From Cohaesibacter marisflavi (GTDB taxonomy: Bacteria; Pseudomonadota; Alphaproteobacteria; Rhizobiales; Cohaesibacteraceae), in contig NZ_FOVR01000007.1 in assembly GCF_900115225.1 (NCBI RefSeq), positions 160,110-224,109 on the forward strand: a stretch of 64,000 nucleotides of DNA, written 5' to 3'. The position numbers and the translations under genes were made by a program. Below the pieces are notes generated by a model that did not search any database, was not told the DNA's origin, and saw nothing but the letters and a program-made list of their open reading frames with translations. Positions 27,301 through 35,658 of the stretch are shown piece after piece. Within the stretch, counting starts at the first letter, position 1; each line of letters starts with the position of its first letter.

Positions 27301-27784
27301 GCACCCGATGGAACTGCTGCGCCCCTCCATGCCGGATCTGACCACCCATGGCGATCTGATGGTCACTTCGCTCAAGAGAGTGACCGTCTGTGGTCTGGTC
27401 ATCACCCGGCAGCGCCCCGGTACTGCGTCGGGGGTCATTTTCGTGACACTGGAAGATGAGACCGGCGTTGCCAACGTCGTTGTTTGGCCCAAGATCTACA
27501 AGGCATTCCGGCGGGCGGTGATTACGGGGCGATTGCTCAGGGTGCATGGTACGCTGCAGAAGGAGGGCATTGTGGTGCATCTGATTGCCGAGCGGGTGGA
27601 AGATCTGTCGCACCGGCTCTCCGAGTTGGGACATCCGCTTGATGATGCTGTCGGCATCACCAATCCGCAGGCAGATGAGGCGCCACGGGGGCGTCCGGCC
27701 AAGGGGCTAGAGCGCGTACCATCGCGGGCCCGACACCCCCGCGAGCAGGCCAAGAAACTATTCCCGAGCCGTGATTTTCACTAG
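24317..27784 (+). CDS. dnaE2: Error-prone DNA polymerase DnaE2
   Basis: C-family DNA polymerase of 1155 residues for SOS mutagenesis. An N-terminal PHP domain (YAELCVASNFTFLMGASHPEEL) leads. The polymerase core is identified by GRGSAANSILCFALGIT and PPDIDVDFEHERREEV, with the catalytic Asp residues in the latter. A C-terminal OB-fold region (VTVCGLVITRQRPGTASGVIF) follows. It is somewhat longer than the usual 1050-1100 residues, with an extra low-complexity stretch near residues 95-135 (many Gln, Glu and Ser). Last gene of the LexA-controlled operon. Confidence 0.96.
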   Translation: MTSNPTRAQGAATPPAKGPTPNSGAVSPEQLATMRPTAYAELCVASNFTFLMGASHPEELVIRAAELGLEAIAITDRNSLAGVVRAFSALKELKRQIEEQADKQLEAIKLRSSQRIDPSSRQPLDAEGTAELSAAGVVKLPRLITGARLVLTDSSLDWVALPTDRAAYQRLTRLLTLGKRRAEKGECLLHFADLLEAGSGMMLIALPQAGLEYPDVEPQIRRAVAQFPGRVFLGAAPAYNGSDQAWFDACSALAYKLAAPMVAVGDVLMHHGRRRQLADVLTCLREHITIDDIGSRALPNAERRLKGAADMVRLYRRHPAAIRRATEIAMRCSFILDELSYQYPDEVAGEESPQARLERLTNEGLARRYPQGVPEKSRSLADKELALVGKLGFAAYFLTVHDIVAFARSKDILCQGRGSAANSILCFALGITDVAPETITMVFERFVSEHRGEPPDIDVDFEHERREEVIQHIYERYGRHRAGLCATVIHFRTRSAIREVGKVMGLSQDVTAALSGQIWGWSTDGVDMKRMRELGLDPSDRRLMQTIGLIAEIIGFPRHLSQHVGGFIITRGRLDELCPIENAAMEDRTIIEWDKDDIDALGILKVDILSLGMLTCIRKSFDLLREHEGLVHSIGSVPQEDGATYDMLCVADAVGVFQVESRAQMNFLPRMRPRTFYDLVVEVAIVRPGPIQGGMVHPYINRRQGREKVWFPSTALEEVLGKTLGVPLFQEQAMQIAVVAAGFSPEEADRLRRSLATFRRMGTIHSFKERFVSGMLERGYDKDFAERCFSQIEGFGEYGFPESHAAAFAMLAYVSAWLKCHHPAVFACALLNSQPMGFYAPAQIVRDAREHGIEIRPICVNNSAWDNMLERRLDGALAIRLGFRQIKGFSAEDADWIVAARGNGYPDPQSVWQRAGLKGGAMERLAEADAFVSMEMGRREALWQVKALSGLKPLPLFNDPIDGECINEPSVSLPQMHLGEEVVEDYVSMRLSLRAHPMELLRPSMPDLTTHGDLMVTSLKRVTVCGLVITRQRPGTASGVIFVTLEDETGVANVVVWPKIYKAFRRAVITGRLLRVHGTLQKEGIVVHLIAERVEDLSHRLSELGHPLDDAVGITNPQADEAPRGRPAKGLERVPSRARHPREQAKKLFPSRDFH

Positions 27785-27815
27785 CGGATTTCGTGTGCGG
27801 ATTTCGTGTGCGGAT
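27784..27815. repeat. Short 13-bp tandem repeat after dnaE2
   Basis: The unit GCGGATTTCGTGT occurs twice in a row, followed by a partial third copy (GCGGAT). It begins at the dnaE2 stop codon. It may simply be a recent slippage duplication. Confidence 0.7.
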
Positions 27816-27994
27816 GCGTGCCGGATATCGGTTTTGGCAGGTCAAAAGTCTGTTTTCCCCAGAGGTGGATAGATTGCGCCGGAGCCTTTCGCAGGTGCGA
27901 AAGAAAGCTGGTGGGGAATTCGTAGGCAATTGCTAATTTTTTGAGCAAACTGGCAAAATCGGATTGCGCAGGCGCAGCGTCGGAACCTTTTCGT

Positions 27995-28006
27995 GAAATC
28001 GATTTC
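27995..28006. promoter_or_regulatory. Putative LacI-family operator 1
   Basis: Perfect 12-bp palindrome GAAATCGATTTC. It fits the same pattern GAAAYCGRTTTC as a second palindrome 81 bases downstream, and has the central CG typical of LacI-family sites. Confidence 0.6.
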
Positions 28007-28073
28007 GGTCCTTTTCTTTCAATGAGATGCCCGATTTGGGTGGTTAGCCAAAAGGTGAATATACTGGAGGTTG

Positions 28074-28089
28074 CCGAAACCGGTTTCGG
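28074..28089. promoter_or_regulatory. Putative LacI-family operator 2
   Basis: Perfect 16-bp palindrome CCGAAACCGGTTTCGG, with core GAAACCGGTTTC. It ends 27 bases before the LacI start codon, where binding would block transcription or its early steps. Together with operator 1 it suggests looping repression. Confidence 0.7.
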
Positions 28090-28116
28090 AAAGCAGACTT
28101 GGCGCGGGAGGATGCC

Positions 28117-29193
28117 GTGCACAAGTCTGAAGAACATGACGGCAAGGGGCGTCAGAGCAAAAAATCACGCGTGACCATCAAGGAAGTGGCCTATGCCTTG
28201 GGTATTTCCAAGAGCACTGTTTCCAGGGCGCTGAATGGCTATTCGGATATCGCGGAACATACGCGTCTGAAAGTCCAGCGCACGGCGCAGGAACTTGGCT
28301 ACAAGCCCATGATTCACGCGCAGGCCATTCGCACCGGTCTGGTGCGGTCGCTTGGCATGGTGCTCAATGCGGATAGCCATGACGGGCACCGGCCGTTTCT
28401 TGCCGACTTTATTGACGGGATTTCCCGGCGGGCCAGTCAGGACAGTTGGACCCTGACCGTGGCTACCGCGAGCCACGCGCTGGGTGTGCTGACGACAATC
28501 AAGCGCCTGAGCGACGAGCATACGGTGGATGGCTTTATCCTGCCGCGGACACGCATTGAGGATCCTCGGGTGCATTATCTGGTCAAGGCGCATGTTCCCT
28601 TCATCATGTTCGGGCGTACCGGCGATGATACGGAGTGCGGCTGGTATGACATCGATGCCGCCAAGGCCATGCAGGAGGCGGTGTTGCGGCTGGTTGGCAT
28701 GGGGCATGTGCGCATTGGTTTCATCAACGGGCTGGAGCGCTACATGTATGCCAAGGTGCGCTATGAGGGCTATTGCGAAGGTTTGAAAAAGGCAGGGCTC
28801 CCCTATGAGGACTGTCTGGTGCGCCATGATGCTGTGACCCGCAGGGATGGTGCTCGGGAGGGGGCGATCCTGCTGGATCTGCCTGAAAGGCCAACGGCGA
28901 TTATCTGCGCGGTCGATCTCGCCGCGCTGGGTGTTTATCGGGCTGCCCATGACAGGCAGCTGATGATTGGCAGTGATCTGTCGATCATTTCTTACGACGG
29001 TATAGCTGAGGGGGAATATGCATCCCCGCCACTTACCAGCTTTTTCGTCGATAACAGGGAAGCGGGGGAACGCCTCGCCGATCTGCTCATCAGGCGTATC
29101 CAGGGGGACGCGCCTGAATCGCTTCGCCAATTGGGGGAGGCGCATTTGATTGCGCGGGCATCGGATGGCCCGCCGGTCATTCGATCCGCTTGA
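28117..29193 (+). CDS. LacI-family transcriptional regulator
   Basis: About 358 residues: an N-terminal helix-turn-helix (VTIKEVAYALGISKSTVSRALNGY) with the hinge region, then a periplasmic-binding-like sensor domain (SLGMVLNADSHDG..., late GSDLSIISYDGIAEGEY). A GTG at 28117 with GGGAGGA five bases upstream is a better start than the TTG at 28099. The binding-protein gene follows after 36 bases with no terminator, so the regulator is probably co-transcribed with the importer and autoregulated through the two palindromes. Confidence 0.94.
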   Translation: MHKSEEHDGKGRQSKKSRVTIKEVAYALGISKSTVSRALNGYSDIAEHTRLKVQRTAQELGYKPMIHAQAIRTGLVRSLGMVLNADSHDGHRPFLADFIDGISRRASQDSWTLTVATASHALGVLTTIKRLSDEHTVDGFILPRTRIEDPRVHYLVKAHVPFIMFGRTGDDTECGWYDIDAAKAMQEAVLRLVGMGHVRIGFINGLERYMYAKVRYEGYCEGLKKAGLPYEDCLVRHDAVTRRDGAREGAILLDLPERPTAIICAVDLAALGVYRAAHDRQLMIGSDLSIISYDGIAEGEYASPPLTSFFVDNREAGERLADLLIRRIQGDAPESLRQLGEAHLIARASDGPPVIRSA

Positions 29194-29229
29194 ACTTATT
29201 TTCAGTGTTGCAATTTGGGAGGTTTGACA

Positions 29230-30594
29230 ATGACATTATCTTTAGGCAGCAAACGCTTGACCGGTCTCATGGTTGGGACAGCGCTTGCTCTTGGATGCAC
29301 CATGGTGACGGCTTCGGCCGAAGGCATCCGTTTCTGGACGACCGAAGAACAAACGCCGCGTCTGGCACGTCAGCAGGAAATGGCCAAGGACTTCGAAGCT
29401 GAAACCGGCATTTCGGTTGAGGTGATCCCGGTGACCGAGAAGGATCTCGGCACGCGCGCCACAGCAGCCTATGCTGCTGGCGATCTGCCGGATGTCATCT
29501 ATCATCCGCTTCAATATGCGCTGCCTTGGGTAGAAGCGGGCATTCTTGATGCCTATGCTGCAACAGACGTAATCGACAATCTGGGCAAAGACACCTATGC
29601 CCCCGGTGCGCTGGCCATGGCGGCAACCGAAGATGGCTATGCCTCTGTGCCGGTGGACGGCTGGACCCAGATGATCGTTTATCGCAAGGATCTGTTCGAC
29701 GCCAAGGGTCTGAAAGCGCCCAACACCTATGCTGATGTGGAAGCCGCTATCAAGGCCCTGCATAATCCGCCTGAAATGTATGGCTTCGTGGCCGCGACAA
29801 AGGTGGACGAAAACTTCATGAGCCAGGTTCTCGAGCATGTATTCCTGGCCAATGGCGTGTCTCCTGTCGACAAAGATGGCTTCAAGCCTCTGGACGTTAA
29901 AAAGACAACGGAAGTGCTCGACTTCTACAAGGCTATCGTCAAGGCTTCTCCTCCAGGGGAACTCTTTTGGAAACAGTCTCGTGAACTCTATTTTGCTGGC
30001 AAGGCTGCGATGATCATCTGGTCGCCGTTCATTCTTGACGAACTGGCTGGTCTTAGGGATTCGGCCCCGCCGACCATCAATGACGATCCGACCAGCCCTG
30101 AACTGGCTTCCAAAACCGGTATCGTCACCAATTTCGCCGGACCATCCAACCCGGGCGGCGCTGCATGGGGCGACATCCGCTATTTCGGCATCACATCTGA
30201 TGCAGATATCGAAGCGGCTGAAAAGTTCGTCGAATATTCCATGAATGCGGGCTACACACAGACCCTTGCCATTGCTCCGGAAGGCAAATTTCCGGTTCGT
30301 CGTGGGGATGCGGATAACCCGACCAAATTCATTGATGCATGGTCCAAGCTGCCGGTTGGTGTTGATCGCAAGAAGCCGCTTGCCGACCTTTATCCATCCG
30401 AGATGATCGGCGAGATCGTTGCCGGTCTGGATGTCGCCCAGCGTTGGGGCGTCAAGGAAGGGCAACTGGCTCTGGCTTCGAAAATGATCAACTCCCAGGT
30501 CTTTAACCAGATTGTCCGCAAATACACCGATGGTGTCATTGGTGCGGAAGAAGCTGTTGCCTCTTTGAACGAGGAACTGGCGAAAATCCAATAA
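29230..30594 (+). CDS. Sugar ABC transporter substrate-binding protein
   Basis: Periplasmic extracellular solute-binding protein of family 1, about 454 residues. A signal peptide (LMVGTALALGCTMVTASAEG) is followed by the typical start IRFWTTEEQTPRLARQQEMAKDFEAE. Contact-region features include DLPDVIYHPLQYALPW and VPVDGWTQMIVYRKDLFD. The ATG at 29230 has GGGAGG upstream. Close family members bind oligosaccharides or glycosides; the hydrolase in the same operon suggests a glycoside ligand. Confidence 0.93.
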   Translation: MTLSLGSKRLTGLMVGTALALGCTMVTASAEGIRFWTTEEQTPRLARQQEMAKDFEAETGISVEVIPVTEKDLGTRATAAYAAGDLPDVIYHPLQYALPWVEAGILDAYAATDVIDNLGKDTYAPGALAMAATEDGYASVPVDGWTQMIVYRKDLFDAKGLKAPNTYADVEAAIKALHNPPEMYGFVAATKVDENFMSQVLEHVFLANGVSPVDKDGFKPLDVKKTTEVLDFYKAIVKASPPGELFWKQSRELYFAGKAAMIIWSPFILDELAGLRDSAPPTINDDPTSPELASKTGIVTNFAGPSNPGGAAWGDIRYFGITSDADIEAAEKFVEYSMNAGYTQTLAIAPEGKFPVRRGDADNPTKFIDAWSKLPVGVDRKKPLADLYPSEMIGEIVAGLDVAQRWGVKEGQLALASKMINSQVFNQIVRKYTDGVIGAEEAVASLNEELAKIQ

Positions 30595-30616
30595 GGTATT
30601 GACTTGAAACTGTTTG

Positions 30617-30643
30617 CACCGGGCGACTTGTTGTTGCCCGGTG
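30617..30643 (+). other. Intercistronic hairpin between binding protein and permease genes
   Basis: A stem of 11 pairs including one G-U (30617-30627 with 30633-30643) around a 5-base loop, with no U-run. It lies 22 bases after the binding-protein stop, the same place as hairpins in the tct and dct operons of this window. Confidence 0.6.
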
Positions 30644-30664
30644 TGAAAAGCGGAGCCTCTTCTC

Positions 30665-31954
30665 ATGTCGACCACTGACTATCCAAACAGTTCTACGGGA
30701 GCAGGGCACCAGCCCACTGCGCTCGCCCCTCCACGATCGGGACCTCTGGCCAAGAGAGAAGCGCGCCTTGCCTGGGGGTTGCTGACGCCGACGCTTTTGA
30801 GCGTGGCTCTGGTCATCATTCTCCCCTTGTTGGCGATCTTCTGGATCAGTGCCAAACCGATCGGTTTGAGCGACCTCAGACCCACGACGCCCGATGTCTA
30901 TGAGCGGGTGCGGGGCAAGGTGTCCGCTGCGGGGGATAGGGTGACGATTGAATATCGTCTGACAAATTCTTCGCGTGAGAAGCCGATTGCCAATGTCACC
31001 ATGTCCGATGTCTGGCCTGCTGGCCTTGAACCGGTGTCTCTGGATGAGCGCTGCACGCTCGCCGCAGGGCAGCTCTCTTGCAATCTGGGCGATTGGGAGG
31101 CTGGTCATCGGGAAAGACTGCTCATTGAGGTGGTTGCTCAGGAGCCCTTCATCAATAGCGATGTGAATGTGCGTGACACCGAGCCGGTCATGACGGGCGA
31201 TGCGAGTTCTGATCTGTTCAACCTGACCTTCACTTGGGACAATTTCCGCTCTGTCTTCGACAGTGGTGAATTTCTCGAAGTGCTTTGGGTGACGCTCTTC
31301 TACACCGTGGTTGGCACCATCGGAGCGTTGGTGGTTGGTATGCTCGCCGCTCTGATGCTCAACAAGAGTTTTACCGGACAAGGCATTTTGCGCGGGCTGT
31401 TTCTCTTCCCCTATGTGGCGCCGGTTATCGCGGTTGCCTTCACATGGGTGACGTTGCTGGATCCATTCTCGGGCTCATTCAATGCGCTGCTGGTGCAAAT
31501 GGGACTGATAGAGACGCCGATCAACTTTTTCGGGCAGCGGCCTCTGGCTTTGTTTACCGTGACGGCGTTTGAAATCTGGCGCTATTTTCCGCTGTCCTTC
31601 CTGTTCATTCTGGCGCGGATGCAGTCGATTGATCATGACATCTATGAGGCAGCTGATATGGATGGGGCATCGCCTTTCCAGAAATTCTACTATCTCTCCT
31701 TGCCGCAATTGATGGGCATTCTGTCGGTGCTGTTCCTGTTGCGCTTCATCTGGACGTTCAACAAGTTCGACGACATCTTCCTGATGACGGGCGGCAATGC
31801 GGGAACGCGTACGCTAACCGTGAATGTGTATGAGCAGGCCTTTGCCATTTCCAATATCGGCGCGGGGGCTGCGGTTGCTGTGGTCATCTTCGGGTGCCTT
31901 CTGGCCTTCTCATTCTTCTTCTTCCGGTTCATTTCAAGGGAGGAAGGGCTATGA
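30665..31954 (+). CDS. Sugar ABC permease with a DUF11-like periplasmic insertion
   Basis: MalF-type inner-membrane permease of 429 residues, about 130 longer than the common 290-310. The first membrane helix is near residues 37-61. A soluble insertion of about 110 residues (70-180) then resembles a DUF11/beta-sandwich domain: VTIEYRLTNSS, DVWPAGLEPVS, a Cys pair at CTLAAGQLSC, and LGDWEAGHRERL. The remaining helices and the coupling EAA motif (YEAADMDGASPFQKFYYLSLP) follow. The insertion should face the periplasm, like the P2 loop of MalF but one helix earlier. It overlaps the next permease gene by four bases. Confidence 0.92.
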   Translation: MSTTDYPNSSTGAGHQPTALAPPRSGPLAKREARLAWGLLTPTLLSVALVIILPLLAIFWISAKPIGLSDLRPTTPDVYERVRGKVSAAGDRVTIEYRLTNSSREKPIANVTMSDVWPAGLEPVSLDERCTLAAGQLSCNLGDWEAGHRERLLIEVVAQEPFINSDVNVRDTEPVMTGDASSDLFNLTFTWDNFRSVFDSGEFLEVLWVTLFYTVVGTIGALVVGMLAALMLNKSFTGQGILRGLFLFPYVAPVIAVAFTWVTLLDPFSGSFNALLVQMGLIETPINFFGQRPLALFTVTAFEIWRYFPLSFLFILARMQSIDHDIYEAADMDGASPFQKFYYLSLPQLMGILSVLFLLRFIWTFNKFDDIFLMTGGNAGTRTLTVNVYEQAFAISNIGAGAAVAVVIFGCLLAFSFFFFRFISREEGL

Positions 31955-33150
31955 AAAATGGATATCTGCTCGCCGCCGTGGTTGGTGTGTTATGGAGCCT
32001 TACCATCATCGTGTGCCTGACCATCGTTATGGCCTTTTCAACCGGCCTTCCGGTGCATCCGGTCTGGCTTGCAGCCATCGTGCAAGGGGCTGCCGTGGGG
32101 CTGGTGGCGCTATATGTGCCCAGTCGTTTGCTCGGCATTCTCATCAGCTTTGCGTTGGTGCTTGGGGTCAGTTTCATGCAACCCTTCGGCATAAGCCTCT
32201 CTGAAAAAAGCTTTGCGCAGGGCGTTGGTGTGCTGGTTCTGGTTTTGGGGCTCTCTGTTCCGCTGAGCATCATGACGAAGGGAATGCCTGCGGGCACGCT
32301 CACGCGGCACCAGTTTGAAGAAGGGATCGTGCGGTTTCTGACCGGCTTTGGCTATGTCTTCTTCACCGCCATCGTTGTCGTGCCCTTTTATGTAATGTTG
32401 ATGACGTCGGTGAAGGGGCAGCAGGCCTTGTTGCTCAATCCGCTGGATTTCTCGATTGAATGGGATAAGGGGTGGGATCTTTTCCGGTCCTATCAGGAGC
32501 TATTCACCCAATATAATTTTGGAAGCTACTTGTTGACCTCCTTCCTTGTTTCTGTGGCCACTGTCGCGGTGACTTTGCTCTTCAGCGTGCCGGGCGCCTA
32601 TGCGGTGGCGCGGTTGCGCTTCAAGGGGCAAGCTGTCATGTCCCGCTCGATCCTGCTCATCTATATGGTGCCGATGATCGTTCTGGCACTGCCGATCTAT
32701 GTGGGTTTCTCCATGTTCGGGTTGCGAAACTCGCTGTTTGGCCTGCTGCTGATCTATCCGGTGACAACCATTCCGGTCTCGCTTTATATGCTGCAGGGCT
32801 ATTTCCGCGGCCTTCCTGCTGAAATCGAGGAAGCTGGATTGATGGATGGCCTTTCCCGGCTTGGTGTGATCTGGAAGATCACATTACCGTTATCGCTTCC
32901 CGCTCTGGCATCAGTTTCGCTTTATGTATTTATGATTGCGTGGAACGAGTTCCTGCTCGCCTTCATGCTGCTTGATGATCCGAGCAAATTCACGCTAACG
33001 CGCGGCGTTACAATGCTCAATTCTTCCGAGGTGCCACGACAGCATCTGATGGCCGGGGCAGTGATTGCTACATTGCCGATTCTCGTGCTGTTTCTTGGGC
33101 TTGAGCGCTTCATGACCAAAGGCCTGACCGCAGGCTCTGTTAAAGGATGA
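31951..33150 (+). CDS. Sugar ABC permease with N-terminal membrane extension
   Basis: MalG-type permease of 399 residues, against a usual 270-290. The extra N-terminal 120 residues form three or four hydrophobic segments (about 5-30, 37-58, 62-80 and 88-108) before the normal permease core starts near GFGYVFFTAIVVVPFYVMLMTS. The coupling motif EEAGLMDGLSRLGVIWKITLP is intact. The ATG at 31951 overlaps the previous stop (ATGA), so the two subunits are translationally coupled. The function of the extension is unknown. Confidence 0.93.
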   Translation: MKNGYLLAAVVGVLWSLTIIVCLTIVMAFSTGLPVHPVWLAAIVQGAAVGLVALYVPSRLLGILISFALVLGVSFMQPFGISLSEKSFAQGVGVLVLVLGLSVPLSIMTKGMPAGTLTRHQFEEGIVRFLTGFGYVFFTAIVVVPFYVMLMTSVKGQQALLLNPLDFSIEWDKGWDLFRSYQELFTQYNFGSYLLTSFLVSVATVAVTLLFSVPGAYAVARLRFKGQAVMSRSILLIYMVPMIVLALPIYVGFSMFGLRNSLFGLLLIYPVTTIPVSLYMLQGYFRGLPAEIEEAGLMDGLSRLGVIWKITLPLSLPALASVSLYVFMIAWNEFLLAFMLLDDPSKFTLTRGVTMLNSSEVPRQHLMAGAVIATLPILVLFLGLERFMTKGLTAGSVKG

Positions 33151-33158
33151 TTTGATTA

Positions 33159-34418
33159 ATGGCTATCTCAGACGACAAACTGGACCGGCAAGCGCGCCGG
33201 ATCCTGCGACAAAACGATCGCGGGGGATACACGGTGCCCACAGCGGGGCTGTATCCTTATCAATGGAACTGGGATTCCTGCTTTGCTGCATGGGGCTTCT
33301 CTTCTTTTGATGTCAAAAGGGCCTGGTTCGAGATCCACACGCTCTTCACCGGGCAGTGGGATACGGGCATGGTGCCGCACATTATCTTCCACAAGAGGGC
33401 CGATGGCTACTTCCCCGGACCGGATGTCTGGGGCGTGGATCGGGTGCCGCATACGTCAGGTATTACGCAGCCTCCTGTTGCCGCAACGCTCATTCGCTCA
33501 ATTTATGAGCAGGATAAGCGCTACGGGCGGGTGCATATGGAGCTTATTTACGGGCGTCTTGTCAGTTGGCATCGCTGGTTCATGAAAAGCCGGGTCGAGC
33601 GGGGCATGGTGGCCATCACCCATCCGTGGGAAAGCGGCCGCGACAATGCGGTTGATTGGGATAGCGCCATGGCAGCCGTTTCCACCGAAGGGGTGGGGGA
33701 ATATACCCGTCGGGACACCAGCCACGTTGATCCTTCCATGCGTCCCAAGAAGGAAGACTACGACCGTTATCTCAAGATGCTCTATTACGGTCGCGAAAGC
33801 GGCTGGGATGAGGAGAAGATCCGTGAAGGATCGCCTTTCCGTGTCGCCGATGTGGGAATGACGTTCATCTTCCTGAGGGCCTGCCGAGATCTGTTGCAGA
33901 TCGCGATGGATCTTGACCATCTGACACCGGAGATCGAAGGCTGGATCGCGGAGCTGGAAGAAGGGGTGCGCAATCACTGGAACCCGGCTGGCTACTATGA
34001 CAGCATTGACCTCAGGAGTGGCGAATTCACCGGATCGCTCAGCTCGGCCTCATTCCTTTGCTGGTATGCGGGCATCGACAACGAGACAATGAAGGCCCAT
34101 CTGGAGGACATTCTGCAAAAGGTGACCTTCGGGGTGCCATCCTATGATCCGCGCGATGAGAAGTTCGAGCATCTGCGCTATTGGCGCGGGCCGGTCTGGG
34201 GCATCATCAATGCGTTGATCGGCATTGGGCTCAATGAACGTGGCTTGACGCAACTGGCGGGCCGCTTGCGCAAGGATACGCGCGACCTGATTACCGAGCA
34301 TGGTTTCTACGAATATTTCAGTCCTGTCGACGGGACACCGGCGGGCGGTGACAAATTCACCTGGACAGCTTCGATCTGGCTGACCTGGGCGGGCCCGCAT
34401 GCAAAGGGGAGGTTCTAG
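33159..34418 (+). CDS. GH63-like (alpha/alpha)6 glycoside hydrolase
   Basis: A 419-residue protein without a signal peptide, hence cytoplasmic. Motifs [43 protein letters not shown] and [15 protein letters not shown] resemble the mannosylglycerate/glucosylglycerate hydrolase branch of family GH63 and its trehalase-like relatives. It lies inside the ABC operon between permease and ATPase genes, so it probably hydrolyses the imported compound. Candidate substrates are glucosylglycerate, mannosylglycerate or another alpha-glycoside; this is inference. Confidence 0.8.
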   Translation: MAISDDKLDRQARRILRQNDRGGYTVPTAGLYPYQWNWDSCFAAWGFSSFDVKRAWFEIHTLFTGQWDTGMVPHIIFHKRADGYFPGPDVWGVDRVPHTSGITQPPVAATLIRSIYEQDKRYGRVHMELIYGRLVSWHRWFMKSRVERGMVAITHPWESGRDNAVDWDSAMAAVSTEGVGEYTRRDTSHVDPSMRPKKEDYDRYLKMLYYGRESGWDEEKIREGSPFRVADVGMTFIFLRACRDLLQIAMDLDHLTPEIEGWIAELEEGVRNHWNPAGYYDSIDLRSGEFTGSLSSASFLCWYAGIDNETMKAHLEDILQKVTFGVPSYDPRDEKFEHLRYWRGPVWGIINALIGIGLNERGLTQLAGRLRKDTRDLITEHGFYEYFSPVDGTPAGGDKFTWTASIWLTWAGPHAKGRF

Positions 34419-34419
34419 C

Positions 34420-35475
34420 ATGGCATCGATTGAACTCAAGGCGGTAGAGAAATGGTTTGGTGAACTGCAAGTCATCAAAGGCGTTGATCTGGCCATCGAG
34501 GAGGGGGAGTTCATCATTTTTGTCGGACCATCGGGCTGTGGCAAATCCACCTTGCTCAGAACCATCGCGGGACTGGAGGAGTGCTCTCGCGGTGAGATTC
34601 TGATTGAGGGGCGCAATGTCACCGCCGACCCACCAGCCTCTCGCGGGTTGGCCATGGTGTTCCAGTCCTATGCGCTTTATCCGCATATGAATGTGCGCGA
34701 CAATATGGGCTTCGGCCTGAAAACGGCGGGAACGCCCAAGGCCGAGATCGAGGAAAAGGTCAATGAAGCGGCGCGGGCATTGAAGCTGGAGACTTATCTG
34801 GACCGCAAGCCCAAAGAGCTTTCCGGCGGTCAACGCCAGCGCGTTGCCATCGGCCGGTCCATCGTGCGCAATCCGACGGCCTTCATGTTTGACGAACCCC
34901 TATCGAACCTTGATGCTGCGCTGCGGGTGGAAATGCGTTACGAGCTGGCCAAGCTGCATCGGGAGCTGAAGGCGACGATGATTTATGTAACCCACGATCA
35001 GGTGGAAGCCATGACATTGGCCGACCGTATCGTGGTGTTGCGCGATGGTATTATAGAGCAGGTCGGCTCACCCCGTACGCTCTATGAACGGCCGGGGAAC
35101 CTGTTTGTGGCCCAGTTTATCGGCTCACCGAAGATGAATATCATGCCTTGCACGACCCAAGGAGATAATTACCTGCTGGAAGGTGCGCGCGGTGGCGTGC
35201 AAACCCAGCCCGGCGTGGCCAGCCATATCGGTGTGCGACCAGAAGCCATTTCGATAGGCGAGAAGGGCGAGGGTCAGTGCGACGGCGTGGTTGATATTGT
35301 TGAATATCTCGGCTCGGATACCCATCTGCTGGTCGATTGTGGCGGGCTCGGTGCTATTGGCGTGCGTCTTGATGGTGATGCCGCTGTGGAACCGGGCGAT
35401 GAGGTTGGTCTGATTTTCAATCCCGACAAGCTGCATTTCTTTGATGAGGCAGGCTTGGCTTTGCCGCGCCAATGA
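34420..35475 (+). CDS. Sugar ABC transporter ATP-binding protein (UgpC/MsmK type)
   Basis: MalK-like ATPase of about 351 residues. Walker [10 protein letters not shown], signature LSGGQRQR, Walker [14 protein letters not shown] and the switch His in [13 protein letters not shown] are all intact, with a C-terminal TOBE region. The ATG at 34420 has GGGGAGG just before it and lies one base after the hydrolase stop. Last gene of the LacI-controlled operon. Confidence 0.96.
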   Translation: MASIELKAVEKWFGELQVIKGVDLAIEEGEFIIFVGPSGCGKSTLLRTIAGLEECSRGEILIEGRNVTADPPASRGLAMVFQSYALYPHMNVRDNMGFGLKTAGTPKAEIEEKVNEAARALKLETYLDRKPKELSGGQRQRVAIGRSIVRNPTAFMFDEPLSNLDAALRVEMRYELAKLHRELKATMIYVTHDQVEAMTLADRIVVLRDGIIEQVGSPRTLYERPGNLFVAQFIGSPKMNIMPCTTQGDNYLLEGARGGVQTQPGVASHIGVRPEAISIGEKGEGQCDGVVDIVEYLGSDTHLLVDCGGLGAIGVRLDGDAAVEPGDEVGLIFNPDKLHFFDEAGLALPRQ

Positions 35476-35600
35476 TGGGGGGCACTCTGCTGTTTGCGGG
35501 TGTTGCAATGTTGCGCATTCCGGTCTTTTTTCCCTTTTGAAACGACAGGGTTGAAGAGCTGAAAAGCGCGCACTGCCAGATGAGCAAACGGGGCAAGAAA

Positions 35601-35629
35601 AAAACGGGGCGGCATGGCCGCTCCGTTTT
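35601..35629. terminator. Bidirectional terminator between ABC operon and xylA
   Basis: A 13-bp stem with one G-U pair (35601-35613 with 35617-35629) and a 3-base loop, flanked by A and T tracts. Lies between two convergent transcription units. Confidence 0.88.
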
Positions 35630-35658
35630 CAGTTTTCGGGAGGAGGACTGGATTTCTA

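Larger units (their letters stand above)
27785..28116. other. Intergenic control region of the LacI/ABC operon
   Basis: About 330 bases between dnaE2 and the LacI gene. It holds the tandem repeat above and two related palindromes described separately. Small frames on either strand look spurious. Confidence 0.5.

Noticed and set aside
27784..27815. Start of a CRISPR array
   Set aside because: The 13-bp repeats are directly adjacent with no spacers, and only two full copies exist.
29242..30675. 477-residue ORF antisense to the sugar-binding protein
   Set aside because: Fully antisense to a clear gene with a signal peptide and known fold.
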